64,000 nucleotides of DNA from Micromonospora rubida. GTDB lineage: Bacteria; Actinomycetota; Actinomycetes; Mycobacteriales; Micromonosporaceae. This document shows positions 42,274 through 51,134 of the stretch, piece by piece (within the stretch, counting starts at the first letter, position 1; each line of letters starts with the position of its first letter). The DNA is taken from the NCBI RefSeq assembly GCF_009908295.1, contig NZ_JAAALO010000002.1, forward strand, positions 1,058,707 to 1,122,706, read 5' to 3'. The notes below the pieces were generated by a model, which saw only the letters and a list, made by a program, of their open reading frames with translations, was not told where the DNA came from and searched no databases. The position numbers and the translations under genes were made by a program.

Positions 42274-42744
42274 TCAGGCGACCTCGACGATCAGCTCCAC
42301 CTCGACGGGGGCGTCGAGGGGTAGCTCGGCGACGCCCACTGCGGAGCGGGCGTGCCGGCCGGCCTCGCCGAAGACCGCGCCGAACAGGTCGGACGCGCCG
42401 TTGATCACGCCCGGCTGGCCGGTGAAGCCCGGGGCACTCGCCACGAACCCGGCCACCTTGACGATCTTGACTACGTTCTCCAGACCGACCAGCGCGTCGA
42501 CGGCGGCGAGGGCGTTCAGGGCGCACCGCTGCGCCAGGTCCTTGGCCTGCTCGGCGGAGACCCCGGCGCCCACCTTTCCGGTGGCCAGCAGCTTGCCCTG
42601 CGCCATGGGGAGCTGCCCCGAGACGTAGACGTGCTGCCCGGACTGGACGGCCGGCACGTAGCTGGCCACCGGGGGCACCACCTCGGGCAGCTCCAGCCCG
42701 AGCTCGGCGAGCTTGGCGTGTGGTCCGTTGCCCATGCCGCTCAC
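42274..42744 (-). CDS. RidA-family protein (YjgF/Rv3678c-like)
   Basis: A 156-residue RidA-fold protein: VASYVPAVQSGQHVYVSGQLPMAQGKL, LNALAAVDALVGLENVVKIVKV and GRHARSAVGVAELPLDAPVEVELIVEV. The C-terminal Arg that contacts the substrate carboxylate in deaminating RidA members is present as GRHARSAVG. I use GTG 42744, which overlaps the DUF4177 stop (GTGA); ATG 42735 is nearly as good. RidA enzymes hydrolyse reactive enamine/imine intermediates. Confidence 0.88.
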   Translation of the reverse strand: MSGMGNGPHAKLAELGLELPEVVPPVASYVPAVQSGQHVYVSGQLPMAQGKLLATGKVGAGVSAEQAKDLAQRCALNALAAVDALVGLENVVKIVKVAGFVASAPGFTGQPGVINGASDLFGAVFGEAGRHARSAVGVAELPLDAPVEVELIVEVA

Positions 42745-42896
42745 GCCTTCGGGCGCTTGAGGTACGCGACGAGCTGCTCCGGGTTGGGGCCGGGGACCAC
42801 GGACACGAGTTCCCAACCGTCCTCACCCCAGTTGTCGAGGATCTGCTTGGTCGCGTGGACCAGCAGCGGCACGGTCGCGTATTCCCACTTCTGCAT
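42741..42896 (-). CDS. DUF4177 domain protein
   Basis: A 51-residue protein beginning MQKWEYATVPLLVHATKQIL and ending VAYLKRPKA, the complete DUF4177 pattern (xKWEY ... GWELVSVVP). ATG 42896 has AAGGAG about 10 nt upstream. Its stop overlaps the RidA start. The same tiny gene sits at this place in mycobacteria (Rv3678A), supporting it as a real gene despite the size. Function unknown. Confidence 0.85.
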   Translation of the reverse strand: MQKWEYATVPLLVHATKQILDNWGEDGWELVSVVPGPNPEQLVAYLKRPKA

Positions 42897-42938
42897 CGGC
42901 GCAGGGCTCCTTACAAGGCGGTGACGTTTCCGCCCAGC

Positions 42939-43424
42939 CTACGATCCGGCGCCGCCGGGCGGCGCGGGACGCTGCTCCGGGGCGATCGGCGGCTCGCCGC
43001 AGGGCCCCTCGTGGTCGTACCGCTGGGGGCAGCGGGACCGGTCGGGCAGCAGGAGGTCGCAGAAGACCCGGTGCCGGTTGTTCTGGTCGTCGGCGGTGGA
43101 CACGGTGGTCTCGCCGGCGTCCAGCTCGGGCAGGAAGCCCAGCGAGATCGCCACCTTGCCGGCCAGCGCGGCCGCCGACGCCAGGTCGGCCACCCGGATC
43201 GGCAGGTGGATGACGTACCCGGTCTCCTCCTCGTCCCGGGAACGCTCGGCCGGGAGGCTCAGGGTCCGCAGCATCTCACCCGGATCGGTGAGCCGACGGT
43301 AGGACCGCTCGTTGAACGGCAGGCCCGTGACCGGCCCCTCCTCGCCCGCAGGGCCGGTCCCGCTCCGCCGGGCGCTGCCGCAGGACGGGAACTGGGCTCG
43401 GGAGATGTTCTCGGTGTCGCGCAT
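42939..43424 (-). CDS. Hypothetical protein
   Basis: A 161-residue soluble protein. ATG 43424 is preceded by GGAGG at 6 nt. Central part: YVIHLPIRVADLASAAALAGKVA and a later DDQNNRHRVFCDLLLPDRSRCPQRYDHEGPC, whose Cys/His spacing could bind zinc. A Pro/Gly tail follows. No recognised family. It lies 43 bp upstream of the DUF4177 gene on the same strand and may head the DUF4177-RidA transcript. Confidence 0.72.
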   Translation of the reverse strand: MRDTENISRAQFPSCGSARRSGTGPAGEEGPVTGLPFNERSYRRLTDPGEMLRTLSLPAERSRDEEETGYVIHLPIRVADLASAAALAGKVAISLGFLPELDAGETTVSTADDQNNRHRVFCDLLLPDRSRCPQRYDHEGPCGEPPIAPEQRPAPPGGAGS

Positions 43425-43780
43425 GTACTGCCTCCGGGCCTCGCACCTGATCAAGTCGTAACCATTTGGCTCGGACCATCCGCCGATCCGTCCCCCGCGC
43501 CGGCACGAACGTAGGACCGATTCCCGACAGGAACAACGAGACGCGCATACCCGACGACCTCTAGTCACATATGCGACAGATCGGGGGTCCGGTACCGGAC
43601 GGCGGGGATCGGCACTCCATGATCGACGCATCGCCCCATCGACCCGTCGGATCGGGGACCCACCCGTCGGGCCGTTCACCGCTACCCTTCCGTCGGACGG
43701 ACGTGCACGGCCCGTCCACCTTCGTTCGACCAGCCCTCGCGTCCGCGCGACGACGACGGGCCGCACCCCGGGGGATCGAC
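43425..43780. promoter_or_regulatory. Divergent promoter region
   Basis: About 355 bp between two divergent start codons. No gene is convincing here. It is the only place for promoters of both the hypothetical gene (43424) and the proline-rich membrane protein (43781). A lower-GC patch with cacatatgcgac near 43566 may mark a promoter, but I see no clear -35/-10 pair. Confidence 0.4.
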
Positions 43781-44764
43781 ATGACCCAACCGCCCGACGG
43801 CGGCGCCACCGGCACGCCCAGCGGTCCGCCCTCCGGCGACCGCGCCCCCGACCCGCCCAGCCAGGCCCCACCTGACCAGGCCCCGCCCGGCCAGGCCCCA
43901 CCTGACCAAGCCCCACCCGGCCAAGCCCCACCTGACCAAGCCCCACCTGACCAAGCCCCACCCGGCCAAGCCCCACCTGACCAAGCCCCACCCGGCCAGT
44001 TCGCGCCCGGCCAGTTCGCGCCCGGTACCGCAGCCGGCCCGTTCGGCGGCCCACCCCAGGTCGGCGGCCCACCCCAGGTCGGGGGCCCACCCCAGGTCGG
44101 GGGCCCACCCCAGGTCGGGGGCCCACCCCACTTCGGCGGTCCGGCCCAGGTCGGGGGCCCACCCCACTTCGGCGGTCCACCCCAGTTCGGCGGTCCGCCC
44201 CAGGCCGGCGGTCCGGCTCAGTTCGCCGCGCCCGGCGGTCCGGGTAGCCCCGCGTCGGGCGCGACCCCGCCGCCCCCACCGGGCTACCTGCCGTACCCCG
44301 CCCCCGCCCCGGCAGCACCGAAGAAGCGGCGCGGCGTGCTGATCGTCTCGATCGTGGCCGCCCTGGCGCTGCTGCTGTGCGGCGGCGGGGGAACCGCCGC
44401 GTTCCTCACCCTGCGCAACGTCGAGAGCGGCGAGGGCGCGAAGGAGCCGGCCGAGGCGGTGGACGCCTTCCTCACCGCCGTCTACCGCGAGCGGGACGCG
44501 AAGAAGGCCGCCAGCCACGTCTGCGCCGCGTCACGGGACGACAAGAAGATCGCCGCGAAGGTGGCGGAGGTGCGCGGGTACGTCGAGCAGCACAAGAGCC
44601 CCCGGTTCTCCTGGCCCCGCCCGAAGGTGGACAACCAGACCGGCGACCGGGCCACGGTCAGCACCAAGGTGACCATGACCACGTCCGACGAGAAGGTCGC
44701 CGACCAGGAGCTCCGCTTCACGGTCGTACGGAAGACCGGCTGGCGGGTCTGCGAGATCGCCTGA
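43781..44764 (+). CDS. Proline-rich single-pass membrane protein
   Basis: A 327-residue protein. The N-terminal half (about 1-170) is cytoplasmic and made of repeats: first APPxQ units (APPDQ, APPGQ), then GGPPQ/H-V/F units. A basic KKRR precedes one helix (about 186-207, VLIVSIVAALALLLCGGGGT), and the C-terminal 120 residues form an extracytoplasmic DUF4878/lumazine-binding-like domain (AVDAFLTAVYRERDAKKAASHVC ... GWRVCEIA). Pro-rich N-tails of this type occur in actinobacterial secretion or kinase-substrate proteins. Function unknown. Confidence 0.8.
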   Translation: MTQPPDGGATGTPSGPPSGDRAPDPPSQAPPDQAPPGQAPPDQAPPGQAPPDQAPPDQAPPGQAPPDQAPPGQFAPGQFAPGTAAGPFGGPPQVGGPPQVGGPPQVGGPPQVGGPPHFGGPAQVGGPPHFGGPPQFGGPPQAGGPAQFAAPGGPGSPASGATPPPPPGYLPYPAPAPAAPKKRRGVLIVSIVAALALLLCGGGGTAAFLTLRNVESGEGAKEPAEAVDAFLTAVYRERDAKKAASHVCAASRDDKKIAAKVAEVRGYVEQHKSPRFSWPRPKVDNQTGDRATVSTKVTMTTSDEKVADQELRFTVVRKTGWRVCEIA

Positions 44765-44772
44765 CCGCTCGG

Positions 44773-44808
44773 CGGCGGCCGGGCCCGGAGCACCGGGCCC
44801 GGCCGCCG
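44773..44808 (+). terminator. Strong hairpin terminator
   Basis: Perfect 16-bp arms (44773-44788, CGGCGGCCGGGCCCGG; 44793-44808) with a 4-nt AGCA loop, 9 bp after the proline-rich protein's stop and 34 bp before the first ArsA-type gene. Confidence 0.75.
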
Positions 44809-44841
44809 TCACCCGGGCCGCCGGGTGGATAGGCTCGACGG

Positions 44842-45819
44842 GTGCGAGCAGCTGAAGGGCGGGCCGACCCGACCGGTGCCGAGTGGCCGGCGCGCCTCCA
44901 TGTGGTGACCGGCAAGGGCGGCACCGGCAAGACCAGCGTGGCGGCGGCGCTGGCCATGGCGCTGGCCACCGAGGGCCGGCGCACCCTGCTGGTGGAGGTC
45001 GAGGGGCGGCAGGGCATCGCCCAGCTCTTCGGCATCGACCCGCTGCCGTACGCCGAGCGGCGCCTGACCGACGCCCCCGGCGGCGGCGAGGTGTGGGCCC
45101 TGACGGTGGACGCCGAAGAGGCCCTGCTGGAGTACCTCGACATGTTCTACAAGCTCGGCGCCGCAGGCCGGGCGCTACGCAAGTTCGGCGCGATCGACTT
45201 CGCCACCACCATCGCCCCCGGCCTGCGCGACGTGCTGCTGACCGGCAAGGTCAAGGAGGCCACCACCCGCACCGCCGGCCAGCGCCGGGCGTACGACGCG
45301 GTGGTGCTGGACGCGCCGCCGACCGGGCGGATCGGCCGGTTCCTCAACGTGACGGCGGAGACGGCCCGGCTGGCCAAGGTGGGCCCGATCAAGACCCAGA
45401 GCGAGGGGGTCGCCGCGCTGCTGCGCTCCCCGATGACCGCCGTGCACGTGGTGACGCTCCTGGAGGAGATGCCGGTCCAGGAGACCGTCGACGCGATCGC
45501 CGAGCTGACCCAGCTCGGCTTCCCGGTGGGCCGGGTGGTCGTCAACGCGGCCCGGCCGCCGCGACCCGCGGGCCGGGCGGTGAGCGCGGCGGAGCTGAAG
45601 CGCGGGCTGGTCGCCGCCGGGCTGACGGCCGACCGGAACACCGTCGCCGGGCTCGCCGCCGAGGCACGCGACCAGCTGATCCGCCGGGAGTTGGAGGACT
45701 CGCTCCGCGCCGAACTGGTCGAGCTGGGGCTCCCCCTGACCGAGCTGCCGTTGCTGCCCGACGGGGTCGATCGGGCGGGCCTCGAGACGCTGGCCCGGGC
45801 GCTCGTCCGGGCGGAGTGA
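44842..45819 (+). CDS. ArsA-like ATPase (first subunit, Rv3679-like)
   Basis: A 325-residue deviant Walker ATPase with P-loop GKGGTGKTS (25-33), switch-type VVLDAPPTGRI and a C-terminal region with a long helical part. It is the first of two adjacent ArsA/Get3-like genes. The same tandem occurs in mycobacteria (Rv3679-Rv3680) and streptomycetes immediately before wblA; the mycobacterial pair is thought to form a Get3-like complex. Start GTG 44842. No arsenical-resistance genes are near, so the arsenite annotation should not be assumed. Confidence 0.9.
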   Translation: MRAAEGRADPTGAEWPARLHVVTGKGGTGKTSVAAALAMALATEGRRTLLVEVEGRQGIAQLFGIDPLPYAERRLTDAPGGGEVWALTVDAEEALLEYLDMFYKLGAAGRALRKFGAIDFATTIAPGLRDVLLTGKVKEATTRTAGQRRAYDAVVLDAPPTGRIGRFLNVTAETARLAKVGPIKTQSEGVAALLRSPMTAVHVVTLLEEMPVQETVDAIAELTQLGFPVGRVVVNAARPPRPAGRAVSAAELKRGLVAAGLTADRNTVAGLAAEARDQLIRRELEDSLRAELVELGLPLTELPLLPDGVDRAGLETLARALVRAE

Positions 45820-45875
45820 CGCACACTGCAGCCAGCACGGCACAGAGATTCCCCGAAGCCCGATACGCTCGATTG

Positions 45876-47024
45876 GTGCCTTCCGAAGACGCGGCGCCGC
45901 AGCTGGACGTCGACCAGATCCTCGCCGACCCCGGCGTGCGGATCGTGGTGTGCTGCGGGGCGGGCGGGGTGGGCAAGACGACCACCGCCGCCGCGCTCGC
46001 GCTGCGGGCCGCCGAGCAGCACGGACGGCGTACGGTGGTGCTCACCATCGACCCGGCCCGCCGGCTGGCCCAGTCGCTCGGCCTGACCGAGCTGGACAAC
46101 ACGCCCCGCCAGGTCAAGAACATCGACGTCGAGGTCAGCGGTGGCGAGCTGCACGCCATGATGCTCGACATGAAGCGGACCTTCGACGACGTGGTGCTCC
46201 AGCACACCGACCCGGCGAAGGCGGCGGACATCTTCGCCAACCCCTTCTACCAGGCCATGAGCTCCACCTTCGCCGGCACGCAGGAGTACATGGCGATGGA
46301 GAAGCTCGGCCAGCTGCACGCCCGGGGCGAGTGGGACCTGATCGTGGTGGACACCCCGCCGTCCCGCTCGGCGCTGGACTTCCTGGACGCGCCGGCCCGG
46401 CTGTCCCGCTTCCTCGACGGGCGGATGCTGCGGCTGCTGCTGGCACCGGCGCGCAGCGGTGGCCGGAGCATGTTCAGCCTCGTCACCGCGAGCTTCGGCA
46501 TGTTCTCGAAGGTGGTGCAGAAGGTGCTCGGCGCCCAACTGCTCACCGACCTGTCCGGCTTCGTGGCCGCGCTGGACTCGATGTTCGGCGGCTTCCGGCA
46601 GCGGGCCGAGCAGACGTACCGGATCCTGCAGGCACGGGAGACGGCGTTCCTGCTGGTCGCGACCCCGGAGCCGGACGCGGTCCGGGAGGCTGCGTACTTC
46701 GCCGGGCGGCTGGGCGAGGAGCGGATGCCGCTGGCCGGGCTGGTGCTCAACCGGGTGCACCGGCCGGCGGTCGACTCCCTGGACGCGGCGACCAGCCTGG
46801 CCGCCGCCGACCGGCTGGCCGAGGCCGGCGGGCACTCCGGGACCGTCGACGCGCTGCGGGCCCATGCCGCGCTGGCCCAGCGGGCGCACCGCGAGAAGCA
46901 GGTGGCGGCCCGGTTCGGCGAGGCGTTCCCGCAGGTGCCGGCGGTGTCGGTGCCGGCGCAGCCCGCCGACGTCCACGACATCGACGGGCTGCGGACGATC
47001 GGCGCGGCGATCAGCCGGCCGTGA
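45876..47024 (+). CDS. ArsA-like ATPase (second subunit, Rv3680-like)
   Basis: A 382-residue ATPase with P-loop GAGGVGKTT (28-36), TIDPARRLAQSLGL (A-loop-like), switch II VVDTPPSRSALDFLDAP, and a long central helical domain expected for the Get3/ArsA fold. It starts at GTG 45876, 56 bp after its partner, and converges on wblA with a 6-bp gap. Together the two likely form a heteromeric ATPase with a client-binding groove. Confidence 0.9.
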   Translation: MPSEDAAPQLDVDQILADPGVRIVVCCGAGGVGKTTTAAALALRAAEQHGRRTVVLTIDPARRLAQSLGLTELDNTPRQVKNIDVEVSGGELHAMMLDMKRTFDDVVLQHTDPAKAADIFANPFYQAMSSTFAGTQEYMAMEKLGQLHARGEWDLIVVDTPPSRSALDFLDAPARLSRFLDGRMLRLLLAPARSGGRSMFSLVTASFGMFSKVVQKVLGAQLLTDLSGFVAALDSMFGGFRQRAEQTYRILQARETAFLLVATPEPDAVREAAYFAGRLGEERMPLAGLVLNRVHRPAVDSLDAATSLAAADRLAEAGGHSGTVDALRAHAALAQRAHREKQVAARFGEAFPQVPAVSVPAQPADVHDIDGLRTIGAAISRP

Positions 47025-47030
47025 CCGGCG

Positions 47031-47348
47031 TCAACCGGTCGTGACCAGGACCTTGTCCTTGCCGGGCTTGTCCTTGGCGTTCTTCTTCATGGCCGCCTCG
47101 AACATCTTCCGCCAGCTCGCGACCTGGGGGTGCCGGCGCAGCAGGGCCCGGCGTTCCCGCTCGGTCATGCCACCCCACACCCCGAACTCGATCCGGTTGT
47201 CGAGCGCGTCGGCCAGGCACTCGTACCGAACTGGGCAGCTCCGGCAGATCCGCTTCGCCACGTTCTGTTCAGCGCCCTGTACGAACAGCGCGTCCGGGTC
47301 CCCGTTCTGACACGCCGCCAGCGACGGCCAGTCCGTGATCATGCCCAT
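47031..47348 (-). CDS. wblA: WhiB-family regulator WblA (WhiB4 orthologue)
   Basis: A 105-residue iron-sulphur regulator: Cys13, Cys35, Cys38 and Cys44 (AAC, ICRSCPVRYEC) ligate the cluster, GVWGGMTERER forms the beta-turn motif, and a basic tail (KKNAKDKPGKDK) binds DNA. ATG 47348. Position between the ArsA-like pair and the bifunctional PBP is the conserved wblA/whiB4 location (SCO3579, Rv3681c). WblA represses antibiotic production and affects sporulation in streptomycetes; WhiB4 is a redox sensor. Confidence 0.93.
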   Translation of the reverse strand: MGMITDWPSLAACQNGDPDALFVQGAEQNVAKRICRSCPVRYECLADALDNRIEFGVWGGMTERERRALLRRHPQVASWRKMFEAAMKKNAKDKPGKDKVLVTTG

Positions 47349-47745
47349 GTGTACACGTCCCCCCTTGCAGTACCTACCGACGTCGCGCGACCAGCCGTCG
47401 AACCCCTGCCGTCCGCCCGGCCCCCCCCGGGCGGCGCGGACGACACGTGGCCCGGTCACCGCCATCATCATGCTCCGTAGTCAACTGATTACGCAACGTT
47501 GTCGGCAAAAACCATCATTACGGACACTCCCGGCTTCCCGGGCCTTCGGCCCCCGTCTACCCGGCCGGAGTACGTGAAAACGCCGCGTCGCTCCTCCGAT
47601 CGGTGAAGACTCGTCGCCGGATCCCCGCAACCTCGCACCAGGGCTCGTGCGTTTAGCACAACGAGGTCGGCGCGCGCAGGAAATGGGAGAAAGACGCCCC
47701 AGCGCCCCTCATTCCCTACTCGCGTACTCTGTCGAGGTGACCTGG
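47349..47745. promoter_or_regulatory. wblA/PBP divergent promoter region
   Basis: About 400 bp between divergent starts. A lower-GC patch at 47470-47520 is likely the wblA promoter area with a long leader, typical for wbl genes. On the PBP side TACTCT (47725-47730) is a good -10, and GAGGTGA (47734-47740) serves as ribosome site 5 nt before ATG 47746; transcription would then start almost on that site. Confidence 0.5.
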
Positions 47746-50181
47746 ATGCGGAAACGTGACCACAATGTGCTGACCAACGCCGCATCGCTACTCATCTGTG
47801 GCCTGCTGGCCGGAGTGGTGGTCGCGGCGGCGGCCTTCCCCGCAGTAGCGATGTCCGGGCTGGCCGCCAAGGCCGGCGCGGAGACCTTCGGAGCCCTGCC
47901 CACGGAGCTGACGGGGGGCCGGGGCCCACAGATCAGCTACCTGCTCGCCTCCGACGCCAAGACGCCGCTGGCGACCATGTACGACGAGAACCGGCGCGAC
48001 GTGAAACTCGCCGACATCTCGCCGTACATGCAAAAGGCGATCATCGCCGCCGAGGACCACGACTTCTACAAGCACAACGGCGTCGACCTCAACGGCATCG
48101 CCCGCGCGTTCGTCAACAACCAGTCCGGCGCCAACTCCCAGCAGGGCGCGTCGACCCTGACGATGCAGTACGTCCGGCTGGCCATCGCGTACTCGGCCAC
48201 CCACCCGGCCGACGTGATCGCCGCGACCGAGGACACCAGCGCCCGCAAGCTGCGCGAGATGCGGCTGGCCCTCCAGGTCGACAAGGAGTTCTCCAAGGAC
48301 GAGATCCTCACCCGCTACCTGAACCTCGCCGCCTTCGGCAACGGCGCGTACGGGGTCTACGCCGCCAGCCAGGTCTACTTCAACAAGCCGCCGAGCAAGC
48401 TCAAGATCGAAGAGGCCGCCATGCTGGCCGGCATGGTGAAGGCTCCGACCACCAACGACCCGACCACCAAGGCCGGGTACCCGCTGGCCCTCGCCCGGCG
48501 CGACTACATCATCGGGAACATGGTCGACATCGGCGCCATCACCAAGGAGGAGGGCGAGGCCGCCAAGGCCACCAAGATGGTGGTCAAGGACAAGAAGACC
48601 CCGAACGGCTGCGTCGCCACCACCAAGAAGGATTGGGGCTTCTTCTGCGACTACTTCTACCGCTGGTGGATGCAGCAGGAGACGTTCGGCTCGACCTCGT
48701 ACGACCGGGAGCGACGGCTCAAGAGCGGCGGCTACACCATCGTCACCAGCCTCGACGTGCAGGCGCAGACCGGCGCCGACAAGGCGGTCCGCAAGGGCCT
48801 CGGGGTCAACAGCAAGGCGGCCCGGATGGTCTCGGTGATCGAGCCGGGCACCGGGCGGGTCCGGGCGCTCGCGACGAACCGGAACTTCAAGATCGACGAC
48901 CCGAAGAAGCCGCAGAACAAACTCAACAGCGACCCGGCGAAGGCCAAGAAGAAGATCCGGGGCAACTACCCCAACACGGTGAACCCGCTGCTCACCGGCG
49001 GCGGCGACATCAGCGGGTATCAGGCCGGCTCGACGTTCAAGATCTTCACGATCGTGGCCGCGCTGGAGAAGGGCATCCCGCTCAGCTACACGATCAACTC
49101 GCCGAAGCAGTTCAAGTCGGAATACATCATCGACAGCAGCAGCAATGCGGCCTGCCCGGGCACGCACTTCTACTGCCCCACCAACTCGGTGGAGTCGATG
49201 GCCGGCGTGCACAACATGTGGAGCGCGTTCGGCCGATCGGTGAACACGTTCTTCGTCCCGCTCCAGCAGCAGGTCGGCTCGGAAAACGTGATCAAGGCGG
49301 CGCAGAAGCTGGGCATCCAGTTCCGTTCGCCCGAGGACGCCAAGTTCGCCGGCAACAAGGAGGCGGCGCACCAGTGGGGCGCGTTCACCCTGGGCGTCTC
49401 GGCCACCACGCCGCTGGACCTGTCCAACGCGTACGCGACCCTGGCGGCCGACGGCAAGTACTGCGAACCGATCCCGGTGCAGGAGATCAAGGGCCCGGAC
49501 GACAAGAAGCTGGACATCGCCAACCCGCGCTGTGAGCAGCGGATCAGCACCGAGGTCGCCCGGGCCGCCGTGGACGCGGCCCGCTGCCCGGTCGGGGACC
49601 GGTCGTCGACCTCCAAGTGCGCCGGCGCGACCGCGCCGAACGTGCGTGGCATCGTCGGCAAGCCGGTGGCCGGCAAGTCCGGCACCACCGACTCGGAGAA
49701 GACCTCCTCCCTGGTCGCGATGACCAAGCAGTACGCGGTCGCCGGCATCCAGGCCGACCCGGACTGGCCGCAGACCAACCAGAAGATGGGTCACGACGTC
49801 TCGCACGGCATCAACCCCCCGGTGTACGAGACGCTGCGCGACGCCATGAAGGGCAAGAAGGGCATCGAGTTCACCCCGCCCAGCGGCAAGATCCTTGAGG
49901 GTGACCAGCGCTCGATCCCCGACGTGAAGTGTCAGGACCTCGAGACCGCGAAGAACCGGCTCAAGGGCGCCGGCTTCGACGTGGTGGTCTCCTCCTCCCG
50001 GGTGCCGTCGAGCTGCGCGGCCGGCAAGGCCGCCGGCACCAGCCCGAACGGCCGCACCATCAAGGGCGGAGTGGTGACCATCGAGGTCAGCAGCGGCAGC
50101 AACAAACCGGTCAACCCGCCGAACAACGACGGCACCGGCAACGGGCCCGGCCAGGGCGGCCGCCCGGGTCGCCCCGGCTGA
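47746..50181 (+). CDS. Bifunctional penicillin-binding protein (PonA2-like) with PASTA domain
   Basis: An 811-residue class A PBP: cytoplasmic start, one helix (about 11-36), glycosyltransferase 51 domain with catalytic E103 in AAEDHDFYKHNG and QQGASTLTMQY, then transpeptidase with nucleophile S429 (STFK), SVN (498-500) and KSGT near 648, and one C-terminal PASTA domain (about 725-785) plus a Gly/Pro tail. It polymerises and crosslinks peptidoglycan outside the membrane. The location beside wblA matches Rv3682/ponA2 and SCO3580. Confidence 0.93.
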   Translation: MRKRDHNVLTNAASLLICGLLAGVVVAAAAFPAVAMSGLAAKAGAETFGALPTELTGGRGPQISYLLASDAKTPLATMYDENRRDVKLADISPYMQKAIIAAEDHDFYKHNGVDLNGIARAFVNNQSGANSQQGASTLTMQYVRLAIAYSATHPADVIAATEDTSARKLREMRLALQVDKEFSKDEILTRYLNLAAFGNGAYGVYAASQVYFNKPPSKLKIEEAAMLAGMVKAPTTNDPTTKAGYPLALARRDYIIGNMVDIGAITKEEGEAAKATKMVVKDKKTPNGCVATTKKDWGFFCDYFYRWWMQQETFGSTSYDRERRLKSGGYTIVTSLDVQAQTGADKAVRKGLGVNSKAARMVSVIEPGTGRVRALATNRNFKIDDPKKPQNKLNSDPAKAKKKIRGNYPNTVNPLLTGGGDISGYQAGSTFKIFTIVAALEKGIPLSYTINSPKQFKSEYIIDSSSNAACPGTHFYCPTNSVESMAGVHNMWSAFGRSVNTFFVPLQQQVGSENVIKAAQKLGIQFRSPEDAKFAGNKEAAHQWGAFTLGVSATTPLDLSNAYATLAADGKYCEPIPVQEIKGPDDKKLDIANPRCEQRISTEVARAAVDAARCPVGDRSSTSKCAGATAPNVRGIVGKPVAGKSGTTDSEKTSSLVAMTKQYAVAGIQADPDWPQTNQKMGHDVSHGINPPVYETLRDAMKGKKGIEFTPPSGKILEGDQRSIPDVKCQDLETAKNRLKGAGFDVVVSSSRVPSSCAAGKAAGTSPNGRTIKGGVVTIEVSSGSNKPVNPPNNDGTGNGPGQGGRPGRPG

Positions 50182-50206
50182 CCCCCCGGCCCTGGGCCAC
50201 GATGCG

Positions 50207-50240
50207 ACGGGCGGGCATCCCTTCGGGGGTGCCCGCCCGT
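50207..50240 (+). terminator. Hairpin terminator after the PBP gene
   Basis: ACGGGCGGGCA (50207-50217) pairs perfectly with TGCCCGCCCGT (50230-50240), extended through CCC/GGG to a TTCG tetraloop, giving about 15 bp. It lies 26 bp after the stop. Confidence 0.78.
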
Positions 50241-50340
50241 TCCCGTTCCGTCACTGACCATGAATTGGATCAGCGCAACCGGGACAGCGCACAGCGGCAG
50301 CGCGACCACGACAGTCCCGGCCAGTGCGACCCGGACGGGC

Positions 50341-51069
50341 TCAGCTGCCCCGTAGCGCGTCCTGGACGGCGGGGTCTGCCGGCGAGCTGACCGCCGGCGG
50401 CCTGCGCCGCGCAGCGTCCCACGCCGCCTTCCCGCTGGCGAAGTAGTCGCGAATCGCCTTCTCGGCGAGCAGAGTCGCAGCGCAGCCGGCACAGCGGGCG
50501 GCCACCCCGTCGACGTCGAGGCCGAGGCGTCGGCACAGCGTCACTGCCCGCGACAGGTGGTACGACTGCGTCACGATCAGGGCCCGAGTGACCCCGTACA
50601 CCTCACGGGCCCGGGCGCAGCTGTCGTACGTGTCCAGGCCGAACGGGTCAGCCACCACGCGCCGCGGATCGACGCCGAGCCCCGTCAGGTACGACGTCAT
50701 CACGGTCGGCTCGTCGCCGGACACGCCGCCGCCGTCCCCGGACACGAGGATCACCCGGGCGCGCCCGCCTTGCACGAGCGCCGCAGCGGTTTCCAGTCGG
50801 CCGGCGAGCCGGTCCCCCGGCTGGCGGCGGTCCCCCGCCACCTCAGTGCCCAGGACGATGACGACGCCCGCAGCCGGCGCGTCTGACTCGGCGTACACGT
50901 GGCCGTGTGCGGCGATCTGCGTCCACGCCCACGGGGCACTGACGAGAAGCAGCGCGACGCCGCCTGCGACGGCAAGGCGTGCCAGGCGTCGACGCAGCCG
51001 GGCTCGCGGGTGCGCCCGGTCGGCCATCCCGCCCGGGGTCGACGTTCGGCGAAAGACCCTCATGCCCAC
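50341..51069 (-). CDS. DUF218 (SanA/YdcF-like) envelope protein
   Basis: A 242-residue protein with a basic N-terminus, one helix (about 31-52) and an extracytoplasmic DUF218 domain: GVVIVLGTEVAG, GDRLAGRLETAAALVQGGRARVILVSGDGG, DPFGLDTYDSCARAREV, LIVTQSYHLSRAVTLCRRLGL. The SanA subgroup affects envelope permeability and vancomycin tolerance in enterobacteria. Start is uncertain (GTG 51069, ATG 51063 or ATG 51027). Location beside a PBP gene fits an envelope role. It is an extra gene relative to the mycobacterial order. Confidence 0.85.
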   Translation of the reverse strand: MGMRVFRRTSTPGGMADRAHPRARLRRRLARLAVAGGVALLLVSAPWAWTQIAAHGHVYAESDAPAAGVVIVLGTEVAGDRRQPGDRLAGRLETAAALVQGGRARVILVSGDGGGVSGDEPTVMTSYLTGLGVDPRRVVADPFGLDTYDSCARAREVYGVTRALIVTQSYHLSRAVTLCRRLGLDVDGVAARCAGCAATLLAEKAIRDYFASGKAAWDAARRRPPAVSSPADPAVQDALRGS

Positions 51070-51134
51070 CCCGTTCGGTCCCCCTTGGCTCAGGCAAGCC
51101 TCCGGGGCCCGCCCGGCGTGCGGCGTCGCTGGCG

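Noticed and set aside
43860..44240. Short regular DNA repeats that could suggest a CRISPR array
   Set aside because: Units are contiguous without spacers and encode in-frame proline-rich repeats of a membrane protein; no cas genes are nearby.
44842..47024. Arsenite efflux function for the ArsA-like pair
   Set aside because: There is no arsB, arsC or arsR gene nearby, and the synteny with wblA and the PBP points to the Get3-like Rv3679-Rv3680 type.
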